From NCBI GenBank assembly GCA_000827325.1, contig KN832870.1:5952001-6016000 (forward strand): a stretch of 64,000 nucleotides of DNA, read 5' to 3'. The notes below the pieces were generated by a model. That model was given only the letters and a program-made list of their open reading frames with translations. It was not told the DNA's origin and did not search any database. Each line of letters starts with the position of its first letter. Positions within the stretch are counted from its first letter, which is position 1. Below, in pieces: positions 43,773-54,420 of this stretch. Origin of the DNA: Oidiodendron maius Zn (lineage: Eukaryota; Ascomycota; Leotiomycetes; Myxotrichaceae). The position numbers were made by a program, and so were the translations under genes.

Positions 43773-44879
43773 TTATGAGGCACTAGGAGGTGCCTCTTCA
43801 TGTAGTTCTGCTAAGCTATCACGGCTACTCTCCTTCTCGGTTACCAAAACGACTTTCCCGGAAACTGAACCTGCTTCTACTAACTCATGGGCACGATGTG
43901 CTTCGCGCAAAGGCACTCGGGCATAGATGACGGGGGAGATTTTCCCATCCCGATATAAATTAAGGAGCTCGTTCATAGTTGTCTGATACCATGGTGTATC
44001 CGTTTTAACGGTGTTGGGGAGCGCACAAAGGCGAACACGCTTTCCAAAAGGTAAGGTGGTTAAAATACCCGTCTCAACGACACCGAGGATCATCGGAACG
44101 ATACCTCCGTACTTCGACGAGGAAAATGCATAAGCAACAACTCGGCCACCAGACTTGACTGATCTATAAGAACGAAGAAGGTGTGAGCCGCCGAATGGAT
44201 CAACAGCAACATCGACGCCGGCTCCGGTCTCTTGGCGAATACGCTGTAAGAAATCCTCGCTACGATAATCGATGGGAGTGACTCCGTAGGTGCGAAGCAG
44301 TTCATGCTTGGAAGGAGACGCGGTTCCATAGATCTTTAACCCCGCAATACAACTCAGCTGAATGAGAGCTGTACCAACCCCACCAGCCGCTGAATGTATT
44401 AGGATGGATTGTCCCGGTTTGACTTGAGCTATCCGATGCAGAATAGCATGTGCAGTCAAATAATTGAGCACTAAAGCAACAGCTATTGCGGGGTCAAGAT
44501 CATCGGGAGTAGGCACGACGTATGACGCGTTCATAGTGACAGACTCCGCATAGCAGCTCAACCCCGGATTCAAGGCGACGACATTTTGACCCACGCTCAA
44601 ACCAGTAACCTGGCTTCCACATTCTTCCACGACGCCAGCAAGATCATATCCTGGTGTAAACGGGCGACTGGGAGCGAGAGGGTAACCTCCGTGTTGTGCC
44701 ATGATATCCGAGAAACCTACACCAGCTGCCCGTACACGAATTCGGACGTCGGATGGCCCAGGCTGTTTTGGGGTGTCCTTGGTGACTTCGAGAACACTGG
44801 GAGGCCCGTACCGATTGATGACGATCTTGATGGGATGGGCCTCAGCAGGATGTGGAGACTGATTAGACGACCGGGACAT
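43773..44879 (-). CDS. Medium-chain dehydrogenase/reductase, quinone oxidoreductase type
   Basis: Intact single-exon gene of 368 residues. It belongs to the medium-chain reductase superfamily: GroES-like N-terminal domain (SDVRIRVRAAGVGFSD, GYDLAGVV at about 43-85) and a Rossmann domain with the dinucleotide motif HSAAGGVGTALIQL at about residues 162-175. The zinc-ligand cysteines of alcohol dehydrogenases are absent, which places it with the zinc-free NADPH:quinone oxidoreductase/enoyl-reductase-like group. The conserved C-terminal segment reads EAHRAHELVEAGSVSGKVVL. It probably reduces quinones or activated double bonds in the cytosol using NADPH. The substrate is not deducible. Confidence 0.9.
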   Translation of the reverse strand: MSRSSNQSPHPAEAHPIKIVINRYGPPSVLEVTKDTPKQPGPSDVRIRVRAAGVGFSDIMAQHGGYPLAPSRPFTPGYDLAGVVEECGSQVTGLSVGQNVVALNPGLSCYAESVTMNASYVVPTPDDLDPAIAVALVLNYLTAHAILHRIAQVKPGQSILIHSAAGGVGTALIQLSCIAGLKIYGTASPSKHELLRTYGVTPIDYRSEDFLQRIRQETGAGVDVAVDPFGGSHLLRSYRSVKSGGRVVAYAFSSSKYGGIVPMILGVVETGILTTLPFGKRVRLCALPNTVKTDTPWYQTTMNELLNLYRDGKISPVIYARVPLREAHRAHELVEAGSVSGKVVLVTEKESSRDSLAELHEEAPPSAS

Positions 44880-45877
44880 CTTGAGATATCGCGATGGTAA
44901 CTGGCCTTGAGGGATGTGTTGCTAGATATAATGGCAGCGGCACACAAACAGGGCTCAACAGGGTCAATGGACTTGATGAGTTGGGGTCTGCTTTTGATGG
45001 AATATGTGCTCTCTTAATAACGTTGCAATTATATGCGTCAGATCTGGGTACAGCACAGTACAAGTAGAGTAACCGAGGTCCGCGCCAAAAAATCATCTGA
45101 TGCCTGGAAAGTTCCCTGGTCTTGCTTAGTGCCACCCAACAACCAAAGCCACTGCAATATTTAGTCAGTTACAGTCTCGTATCCTCTAATTTTATAGCGC
45201 ATGAAACCTGTGGTAGTTACTAAAGGTCCCTCCAGGTACGCGGCAAGATCGTTGCCTGCCAGACCCTGGAGCGTCGCTAGAAGACAGGTGACCTCAGGAC
45301 ACACAACTCAATCGACCATTCACCAAGACCAGGTAGAAACACCATAAAGGCATGGAATGAGAGGCCGCCACATACTCTATGGTACGTGTAGTCACTTTAG
45401 CTGTGTATTTTGATGCTCTGGCGAACTGGGCATTCGTAGTCCCTTTTATTGCATACAAGCCGGGCGTGTGTGGTGCCAAGCCTGGTTCCAGAAATGGAGC
45501 GGATGTGATGCGAGAATAACGGGCCAGGCCGCCTGACTGGCGGTGAGCGTGCCTACAGCCTCGCCTCTAATGGTCTCAGCAAACCTCCTACAATCAATTA
45601 CCGTAGGGATGAAATGGTTGAATCATATGATAGTTCTCTGGTCTTCGGTCGCGTAGAGGAGGTCACACGAAACCTTGGTGTAACTACAAATATTCGACTA
45701 CAACGGAGTCGTCAGCCTTTGTCCACGATCTGTGTTAGTACAAACAGTCTTTGACTCTGGACAAGAATAGAGCGACGTTGCTATATAGCCGACTAGGATA
45801 GCACGGGGGTGACAGACTAACTGGTGGAGAAGAAGCTCTATTACGGCGTACATCGATAGCTACAGGACTGTTTGGCC
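44880..45877. other. Intergenic region between divergent genes
   Basis: Contains the promoters of the oxidoreductase (-) and the TPR-CHAT gene (+). Small frames show no family match. Confidence 0.45.
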
Positions 45878-48800
45878 ATGGATTCGGGAGAAGGGAAGCA
45901 GCCAGCTTCTAGCAACAAGATAATGGTGGCCATGCAATTCGACGAGACCACCAAGTCGTCCGAATCGTATGACGACGAGGAGATCAAAGCTAGACAGACC
46001 GACGGTGTCAGCAGTAGTTCTGTGGCCAAATATAGCGATACGGTACGGGTATCTAGCGAATATCGATAGCTCTGTGCTGATGAGATGCCAGCAAAGGAGA
46101 GATGAGTACGGCGGCAATGACGACTCGGATAGCTTATGGGAGGATGTATCGGACAATGAAATAGACATCAACTCTGAAGAAACTATTGAATATATAAGGG
46201 AAGTCCTTGATACAACGCCACAAGACGATCCTAGGTGGGCAGATTTGATGAGCGGCCTTGGGCAAGTACTCTTTGATCGATATTTAAGGATGGGAGAGGT
46301 GGTCAGCCTCGATGAAGCCATTCAAATTGCCAGGCAAATCACCAACGTGATACCAGACCATCATCCAGAACGGGCGGGGTACTTAAATAGCCTTGGGACT
46401 CGACTAGGTGAGCGATATTCAAGGAACGGAGCTACGGCCGACTTTGAAGAAGCTATACGAGCCATAAGACAAGCAGCCGATCTACCACAAGGCGGTGATC
46501 TAGAATCGGCCGGAGCTTTATATAACCTTGGCATGTTACTCGGATACAAATACTCAAGAACAGGGGTTCTAGTCGACCTTGAAGAAGCTATTCGAGTTTC
46601 AAGACAAGCAGTCAATACAACTCCGGAAGACCATCCGGACCGGGTAGCACGTCTTTATAACCTCGGACTGCGACTGGGCGACCGATATTTAGGTATAGGG
46701 GACGTGAGCGACCTTGAAGAAGCCATTCAACTTGCAAGACAAGCACTTGCAGAAGCACCAGACGACCATCCGGACTATCCAGGGTTATTGACCAACCTTG
46801 GATCTCGACTTGGCGATCAATATTCAAGGACAGGAGCGATGGCTACCCTCGAAGAAGCTACACGATATATGCGACAAGCAGTAGCTGTAACGCCAAGCAA
46901 TCACCCAGGTGAAGCAATACCCCTAAATAATCTTGGACTTCATCTCGGCGAACGATACTTGAGGATAGGAGCTATGTCTGACCTTGAAGAAGCTATTCAA
47001 GATTTGAGACGCGTAGTCCAGATAACGCCGGATGATAGTCCAGATCAGGCAGCACATTTGAACAACCTGGGGCTTCAACTCGGTCACCGCTACGCAAGGA
47101 TAGGAGCCATGGTTGACCTTGATGAAGCTATGCAATGTATACAGCAGGCAGTTGATCTGAGCACGGAAGACCATCCACATTGGATAGTCTATATGAACAA
47201 TCTTGGGCTTCATCTCGGCGAACGATATTTGAGGACGGGAGCCATAGCAGACCTCGATGAAGCCATCCAAGTCATAACTCGAGCAATCGATGCCACACCA
47301 GGAGGCCATCCAAGCTCAGCAGCACTATTAACTAATCTTGGAATTCAGCTCAGTAATCAGTATTCAAGAAAAAGAGCTAAAGCCGATCTCGAATTAGCTA
47401 TTCAAGTTACACGGCAAGGACTTGACTCTACCCCAGAGGACCATCCACACAGGATAGTGCATTCAGACACCCTGGCAATATTACTCGGACAAAAATACTC
47501 AGAAACAAGAGCCATAGGTGATCTCGAGGAGGCTATTGAAGTTGCCCGGCAAGCCGTCGATATAACGCCACAAGACCACGAATATAAGGCCAGAGTGTTG
47601 AACAACCTCGGGGAGGAGCTCAGTAATCTGTATCTAAAGACGAAAGATATAGGCGACCTTGAAGAGGCCATAACATATCTACGACAGGCAGTAGATATAA
47701 TGCCACAGGACTATTCAGACTGCTCAGCGCTACTAGGTAACCTCGGGGACCAGCTCGAGATTCGCTATACTAAGACAGGAGCGATGAAAGACCGACAGGA
47801 TGCCCTAGCCTACTATCGAGCGGCATTAAACCAAGCCAACTCTTATACCCTCAGTCGCATATGGGCTGGAAGAGGCGTGCTCCGCTGCGCTCCGGACTGG
47901 CAGCAAGCCTATGCGGCCGCAAGCCTCACAGTCAGTCTTGTTCCCAGGCTATCATCACGTTCGCTCCAAAACTCGGATAGACAACATGCACTCAGCCAAG
48001 TGGTCGGCCTTGCGTCTGATGCCGCCGCAGTGGCGCTGCAGGCAGGTCAGACACCACTGGTCGCACTAGGCCTCCTCGAGCAGGGACGCTGTGTACTTGG
48101 GGCATCCATAGAGGAGATACGGAGTGACATTCTGAACCTGCGAGAAAGGGACCACGAGCTAGCGGAACAGTTTGTGCGTCTCCGGGACGAGCTGGAGACG
48201 GCCTTCACTCTAAACCCACAACTGGTGAGTGGAAATATCGAGATGTCTTGGCAGGCCAGAACAAGCCGGCGCTATGAGGCAAGGAAGGAGTTTGACAAGC
48301 TGGTTGCCAAGATTCAAAAGCTGCCCGGGTTTGAGGATTTCTTGCTCCCACCCAACGAGACTGAAATAAAGGCTGCAGCTCGATGCGGCCCGGTTGTCGT
48401 CATCAACGTTAGCAAGTATCGCTGCGATACCTTGTTGGTTGAGCCGCACCAAATACGGGCCTTGGCCCTGACCCAGCTGTCGATTGTGGAGGTCGAGGAC
48501 AAGGCATGGGGAGCCGATCTAGGAAGCTATGAAGTCCTCGAATGGCTCTGGGACACGGTGACACAGCCGATTCTCGATGCCCTCGGCTTCATCGGCTCCC
48601 CTTCCTCTGACGAAAGCTGGCCCCATGTGTGATGGATTCCTACCGGGCCACTGAGCAAATTCCCCCTTCATGCTACGGGCTACCACGGGGCGCACTCCAC
48701 CTAAACAGTGCTCGCAGGGTCATGTCGTCCTACAGCCCTTCAATCAAGGCCATCATACACGGCCGACAGCGGCAGCTCCAGCCCGCTTCCTCTGCCCAAG

Positions 48801-49505
48801 CACTCCTTGTTGCCATGGAGCATACGCCAGGAAACGATGTGCTCCCTTTTGCAACTAAGGAGGTCGCTCTAGTGCGAAATCTTTGCGGATCGATGTCGCT
48901 CCAACCCGTTGAACCAGGACGCCGCAAGCAAGACGTTGAATCTCACTTACTAGACTGCAAGATATTCCACTTTGCGGGCCACGGCGGCACCGACGAGCAT
49001 GATGCGTCTAATAGCCGCCTAATCCTGGAGGACGGTACGCTCAGGGTTGCTGAGCTCCTGGAGATGAACCTCGTAGAACACTCGCCATTTCTTGCCTACC
49101 TCTCGGCCTGTGGGACGGGCCGCATCAAGGACGAGAGATCTGTCGACGAGAGCATCCACTTGATGAGTGCGTTTCAGCTGGCCGGGTTTCGCCATGTGAT
49201 AGGTACGCTGTGGGAAGTCAGAGACGAGCTCTGTGTCGACATGGGCGAGGATCACGTACGAAGGTATGAGGGGAGCCATGACAGATGAGTCGGTGTGCCG
49301 TGGGCTTCACCACGGGTCTCGCACGCTTCGAGATCGGTGCCTCAGGGTGCCGCCAGACACGGAAGACGGATCTTCGCCATCAGAAAGGGCCGTTCCAGGC
49401 GTCGCTGGCAGCGAGGACAAGAAGAATGCTCGATCGTTGAGAGACGTAGGCGCGTATGATGCCGGTCCGGCCCTATGGGCTCCCTATGTTCACTTTGGCG
49501 TATGA
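45878..49505 (+). pseudogene. TPR-CHAT protein gene, broken in the CHAT domain
   Basis: Exon 1 (45878-46042) and exon 2 (from 46092) join across a 49 bp intron to give an acidic N-terminus and about twelve tetratricopeptide-like units of roughly 42 residues. The repeated signature is RY-x-R-x-G-x-x-x-DLEEAI, then TP-x-DHP and NLG-x-x-L. A CHAT domain (caspase-HetF-associated with TPRs, a separase-like protease fold) follows, with HFAGHGG and LSACGTG carrying the expected catalytic His and Cys. The frame is cut by TGA at 48630-48632 inside the conserved stretch next to WIPTGPLSKFPLH. Further lesions are a TAA at 48702, a one-base shift near 48715 and another near 49243, after which the conserved tail continues in a third frame to 49505. 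No intron can explain all of these without deleting conserved sequence. The TPR part alone could still be expressed. Confidence 0.82.
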
Positions 49506-49561
49506 GGATGCTATTATATTGGATTTTAGGTGGTTGAATGTCTAATAGCTATTGCTCTCTA

Positions 49562-51469
49562 TTATAAAAAAGTACGAATGGGAAAATTCATCGTAGCCCA
49601 GGTCTCTGGCCCCTCTCCCACGTGAGCGGTCCTGTTAGGCCTGCTTGCTTTCATCGATCCGCCCAGCCTTGGTAACTCCAACATGCCAAATGACGTTGGC
49701 CGGGAGGTAATAAAGACCTTAACTATATCGTCGCACGAACGGTACCCTTGCTCCTTGACTCTTTCCGGGACCTTCATCCGTAGACTCTTTCTTGTCGTGC
49801 CTATAAACCGTTCTCCATCGTTCCGTGGCGTGACGACTATATAGGTTCCCTGATACACATTTTCCACCTGCCAAGAAGGACCGAGGTTGTATACGAACGC
49901 ATAAAACGGGGTTTCTCCCCGGTTTGTCACAATCAACTCCGCTATAGCACCATGTTTCACTTCTATCTGGACGCCTGAGCTGTAATCCTTTCCACCACTG
50001 TTAATTTTGACATCATAGGACTCCCGAAAAGAATCTACCAATGCCTCATTACTTAGATTCTTGACCAGCTGGAATCGAGATAGGTGCTCCAGAAGATCGC
50101 TAACCTGGCCGATACTGGTCTGGTCTTGTGTCATGCTAGGTAAATTAATGACCTGTTCACCCGATTCATGCAGGATCTTGTATTCTCCACCGTCGTTGAG
50201 CGCCAGCTGAAACACAAAGGGGGCATTGTCAGTATTAACATCAAGAGACCGAGCCTTCAGAGCCGTGACCCACTCATCTTGATGTGGAAGGTCGATTGGA
50301 AGCCGTATAAGGAATTTTTGGAGGGATAGTCGAGTAATGGGCTCCGCCATCCATCCTGTCCGAATAGGAACGGATGGTAGATCCGGCAGCTCTAGATCCG
50401 ACGTCAGAGGTCCGGTGCGGGAGACCTTAGAAACCACCGAAGGGCCTTGTGATTGGGGCTCATATTCGGCAAGGCGCAATGGATATAACATAAACAAGTC
50501 GCCGTCAGAGACGCCGTGTGCATGGCCGGCTTGCAGCTCGAGAGTACCACTTCTGGTCAGCACGACCGGAGCTGCCACTGTAGTGATATCTCCAATGGTT
50601 TGCCCGAAGAAGCCTTGACTTTCGTTCCCGTAGAGGACGGGATTTTGACGACGCAAACCAGAACCTCGGAATTTGGCACAAAGGCGACCGTAGATGTCCT
50701 TGTGTCTCTTTGTGATGCCGACGCTCTTGATAATCTCAAGAAGGAAATAAGACATAGCTCCATGGGGCTGCCCGTCGAATTTAGGCTCACTAGCCACTTC
50801 TTGAGGACCGCACGCGGCGAGTATGGCATACTTATCCGGGTTGATGAGCCAGTTGGGTAGTGTAGAAGCGTCTCGGTATGCTGGGGCTTCTGATACAGGG
50901 CTTTCGTTTGGATCGAGAGGATGCTCTGACTCGATCTCAGCATCATATGGAAGGAATCGGATGCCGGCGTCACCGTCCAGGCGGTAAACACTCCCTGAGA
51001 AGCAACAATCGAGAACAAGCGTAATAACCAGCCCCTTGTCGACCATGGCCTTCAGTAGCCGAGCGAGTTCATAGCCCCAGAGATACCTCACTCGCCTTTC
51101 CTCCCCGCCCTTAAAGAGAACTAGCGCCAGATCACCCGTCGACTGATTGGAGAATTCGCCGCTGGGCGGTTTCCTAGTGCCATGCCCCGAGTAGTGGATG
51201 TATGCGAAGTCTCCAGCTTTTGCCACGGAGGTGACTCCCTCGAGTGCTGAAATCACATTGTCGTAGGTTGGCCACAGCGATGAATCGTTGGCCTGGTGGG
51301 ACTGGCTTGTGGTAATCACCTGTACCGTGACAGCATCTTTTAATGTGCCTTTTATATGTAACTCGGCTTCTTGGACGTCTCGCACACAGCCCCTCAGTGG
51401 CCTATCCGCGTAGTCGTCGATGCCAATCAAAATAGCATAGTGCGTTACAATCTGATGTCGACTGCCCAT
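49562..51469 (-). CDS. Caspase-fold (peptidase C14) protein with beta-rich C-terminus
   Basis: Predicted 635-residue protein starting at the ATG at 51469 (good Kozak context, TACC before ATG-G). The frame is open upstream to 51772, but that part does not look conserved. The peptidase C14 domain has the catalytic dyad in IHYSGHGTR (His96) and VLDCCFSGS (Cys156), preceded by AILIGIDDYAD and GCVRDVQEAE. No proline-rich prodomain of type I metacaspases is seen. The C-terminal 300 residues (from about VLTRSGTLELQAGHAHGVSDGD) are beta-rich and of unknown role. Such fungal caspase-like proteins may act in regulated cell death or as effector/sensor proteases. It is tail-to-tail with the TPR-CHAT gene, 56 bases apart. 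No lesion is visible. Confidence 0.87.
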   Translation of the reverse strand: MGSRHQIVTHYAILIGIDDYADRPLRGCVRDVQEAELHIKGTLKDAVTVQVITTSQSHQANDSSLWPTYDNVISALEGVTSVAKAGDFAYIHYSGHGTRKPPSGEFSNQSTGDLALVLFKGGEERRVRYLWGYELARLLKAMVDKGLVITLVLDCCFSGSVYRLDGDAGIRFLPYDAEIESEHPLDPNESPVSEAPAYRDASTLPNWLINPDKYAILAACGPQEVASEPKFDGQPHGAMSYFLLEIIKSVGITKRHKDIYGRLCAKFRGSGLRRQNPVLYGNESQGFFGQTIGDITTVAAPVVLTRSGTLELQAGHAHGVSDGDLFMLYPLRLAEYEPQSQGPSVVSKVSRTGPLTSDLELPDLPSVPIRTGWMAEPITRLSLQKFLIRLPIDLPHQDEWVTALKARSLDVNTDNAPFVFQLALNDGGEYKILHESGEQVINLPSMTQDQTSIGQVSDLLEHLSRFQLVKNLSNEALVDSFRESYDVKINSGGKDYSSGVQIEVKHGAIAELIVTNRGETPFYAFVYNLGPSWQVENVYQGTYIVVTPRNDGERFIGTTRKSLRMKVPERVKEQGYRSCDDIVKVFITSRPTSFGMLELPRLGGSMKASRPNRTAHVGEGPETWATMNFPIRTFL

Positions 51470-51874
51470 GGTACCGATGAGATTAGGCTGTAATTTCTGG
51501 TAAGGTTTGACGAGTAACAGTGTAAGGAATACATAGACGTAGCTATGCACGGAAGAGCATTGGGAAGCAAATACACCTACACCGTATTCCAAGCAGCAAC
51601 TGTGCGGCAGCCTTGGTGCTCGTCCTAACAAGCCGGGCGCAAAAGAGCCACACGTGCAGGGCATCTCGCAGCCATCCGTGTAACCATGAAAGGCGGTGTA
51701 GCCGGCCGAACCAAGAGAAAATATGAGGCCGCAAATGAAGGGCCATGCTTTGACTCCAGGAGCCACCGTCACGCCAGTTGCACCATATGCATCATTTTAT
51801 TTGAAAATCATGTATTTTATTAGAAGATCCATGGATTTCTCTTCAGTCGATTCTGTCTTGACACCACCTAATCT

Positions 51875-52227
51875 TCAAGCGGCTTCGAGGTAATCCATAT
51901 CCATCTCCTGGCCATTTTTTACAGGCTCGCCATCTTCTAGACAAAGTGTACACTTTCCCGACGCAACAGTTGCAATGAGATATGGCCCCTCGCGAGATCC
52001 ACTCTTTTGCAGATATACTCTTTGTCCCACTTTGAATTTAGGCTTCTGTAGCTCTCTAGTAAGAAAAGATCAGAGAATCTTTCAGGCATGGCTACCTTGG
52101 CATAAGCTACCACATAGGGGCGCTCTCCCTCCTCGTCAAAGGAGATCCTGGGGCTTTGGTTGCTGAGTATCAATACCGAACTGAGCTTGCAACGGGCGAC
52201 GTCTGCTCACCTTTTCGAGGTCGCCAT
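51875..52227 (-). CDS. Tiny three-exon gene, 79-residue SH3-like hypothetical protein
   Basis: Exons 52227-52211, 52147-52096 and 52045-51875 join with introns of 63 bp (GTGAGC...CCAG) and 50 bp (GTAGCC...CTACAG) into a 79-residue protein. No long ORF shows it. It begins MATSKRISFDEEGERPY and continues with KPKFKVGQRVYLQKSGSREG, PYLIATVASGKCTLCLEDGE and a final MDYLEAA. The pattern of a hydrophobic VGQRVYL strand, a GPYLIATV strand and a short CTLCLEDG strand suggests a small SH3/KOW/Tudor-like barrel. I cannot name the family. All three phases match and each junction falls on good splice signals, which makes chance unlikely. It lies upstream of the caspase-like gene in the same orientation, 406 bases away. 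Confidence 0.65.
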
Positions 52228-52595
52228 TTGGCATGTGTCAAGGATGTTGTAATTAACCGCTACTCTTGCTGGCCGGGCAAGGGGCTTGAATGTGATAGCG
52301 AAATGCTCGACTTAACGGGTGGTGTCGAGGGTGCTGATGACTGACCACCTTATATAGCCATCAAATTCAGCCTTGCTGACATTCACGGGGATGTGTCCAA
52401 GTGTGGCTTGACAAATATTTAGTCTGCCTATGGTGACCAGCATTTGGCTTGTGGCAGTGCATATGATGCATCACGGCCTGATCCGCGCCTAGTTGATACA
52501 CGTGCTGTCTACAGCCAGCATAGTTCTCCCCTCGAGATCTCGGAGATTCGTCTCGTCATCTCCTTCGATTGTTGCTCAAATAGTGCTATTAGGAG

Positions 52596-53680
52596 ATGGA
52601 GACGATTGCATCTTGTATGCCGCTTTGCGGAGACTTGGAGTCCGGTGCTGTAGAAGAGGCACAGACTAGAAAGAGTAAGAATCTAGCCGCTCCAACCACC
52701 GAAGCGCTCATTTACACATGTCTGGGTAGTTGAGGATTACAGACCTGGATACCCCCGATATACTGCACTTCTGGCGGCGCATACCCCGTACATTTTATGC
52801 CGACGCTTCTCCAAGCTTCGAGCTCGGCTGCTCCTCCTGAAACAGGATCGGCTCTCTGTGCTTGAAGAGAGGTTGGAAGAGATCGACCAGGCCGAGAGAT
52901 CCCCCCTTTTCCTTGGAAAGAGCCGATGCGATAAAAATCTAGAGCGCATCTCCTTGCTCTCTAAGATCGAATCTCAGCTTGCTGATTATGGTAAATAAAG
53001 ATTCGATACTTTGACACTCGCGGCTAACAGAGGAACAAACCAATTCGCAAGCAGCACGTACCAGATGCTTAGTCTCAACCCCGCTGAGCAACGAGATGTT
53101 GAGAGCCTGCAAAACTGGCTGGACGGCAACGGTTGTCTGGCCAAAGAGGAGAGTGCGTACCTAGCTCACTGTGGAGAGCTGGTATCCCTTGCTCCTACTA
53201 GGGACAGCGCAATATTGCAGCTTGAAAACTGGGTAGAAACCAGGCTCATCCGGTTGTGGCGAAATTTTCGGAAGGTAAAGGGAAACCGCTCAGCATCAGG
53301 ATCGGCTGACCCGTTATATAGAGCCGTTTCCATAACATGTCTAACGATCCGAATGTCTACATCCATTCTGGCCAATTAATCCAGCGAATCGCTAAGGCAC
53401 TCCTGCTGCTCTTAATAACGATCCTGCTGTTGATGCCGGTCGTGGTATGCAGCATCATCAACACCACCTCGGTCCGCATCGCCATTGTCATGGTTTCGAC
53501 CATCTCGTACCTTCTCGTACTTTCATCATTGACTAAGTCGAGGACGATGGAGTTGATTCTCGCTGGGGCAACGTAGGCTGATGTCCCATTTCATAAGACG
53601 CGATGGCTAATCTGCTGGGGTCCAGATATGCCACTGTCCTTACAGTATTTGTCTCCAATACTAGTGTTACCCAAGTTTAG
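52596..53680 (+). CDS. DUF6594 family membrane protein
   Basis: Five exons give a 295-residue protein: 52596-52674, 52730-52990, 53033-53274, 53322-53572 and 53626-53680. The family signature EDYRPGYPRYTALLAAH appears at the exon 1/2 junction, followed by FSKLRARLLLLKQDRL and LEERLEEIDQ helices, NPAEQRDVESLQNWL and LVSLAPTRD. After SNDPNVYIHSG come two or three hydrophobic segments (ALLLLLITILLLMPVVVCS, IAIVMVSTISYLLVLSSL), ending with LILAGATYATVLTVFVS. This is the typical order of the fungal DUF6594 family: cytosolic helical bundle plus C-terminal transmembrane helices. The last splice (53573-53625) restores the conserved AGATY motif. The function is unknown; the neighbourhood of caspase-like and CHAT genes is suggestive but not proof of a link. 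Confidence 0.8.
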
Positions 53681-54420
53681 GGGCTTTTATGCAGCATGCC
53701 GTGTCGAGAACACTGGCAATTGGATTTATCAAGATGCGGCTGCCACTGGACGCAGCACCCAGATATTGCGGACCCTGGCTTTCTTCCTCCTGAGGCAATG
53801 CCAGGGACATAAGTATATAAGGGAAGAGGCTCGAGGGCTCAGCCTTATCTAGAGGTTAAAGATTCAGTCATAGCGAAATAGCAAATCACCTTGACACAGA
53901 TCTAGTAAATAACTAATACTGTACTTACATCCCTTTCATTTCTCATCTGAATCAATTCTATAGCCACAGCAGGGCTTTAAGAGGATCCATACTAAACTTT
54001 TCACTATTTTCTTCCATTGGGCGATGATTCGTTGTCTAAAAATATGCCACAGGGAATATTCCACCTCCTATTAACCTACTAGCTATATCATGTGGAATCT
54101 TCGCATCCTTTCATCTCCTCACTAATTTATTCTCGTCCGTGATCTCGGGGATTAGATTGGATTCACTTGTCGCTCGGCATACTTGCTTATACCTTTTCAG
54201 ATTGAAACTTATTAGCTTACAGGACCTATAAATCTGCTTCACTTTAGACCTTCATTTCACCGAATTCCAGTCTTCATGTACGTGGTGTTTATCTCAAGCA
54301 ACGGCTGTAATTAAGTTAATTTAAATTGAAGGTTTGACAGAACTTCTTTTTATAAGATATTGTAAAACAATAAGCAATATATATTTATGGAACTTTTACA
54401 ACGGTGGTGAAACTCGTTAT
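53681..54420. other. Convergent 3' spacer
   Basis: No gene is seen. AT-rich DNA with possible polyadenylation signals between the DUF6594 gene (+) and the arabinofuranosidase (-). Confidence 0.45.

Noticed and set aside
48618-48707. Reading the broken CHAT segment as an intron (GTGTGA to AACAG)
   Set aside because: It would remove the conserved WIPTGPLSKFPLH stretch and does not restore frame, so lesions are a better explanation.
51470-51772. Longer N-terminus for the caspase-like protein
   Set aside because: The extra 101 residues are irregular and Cys/Gly-rich, and the ATG at 51469 has better context and family fit.
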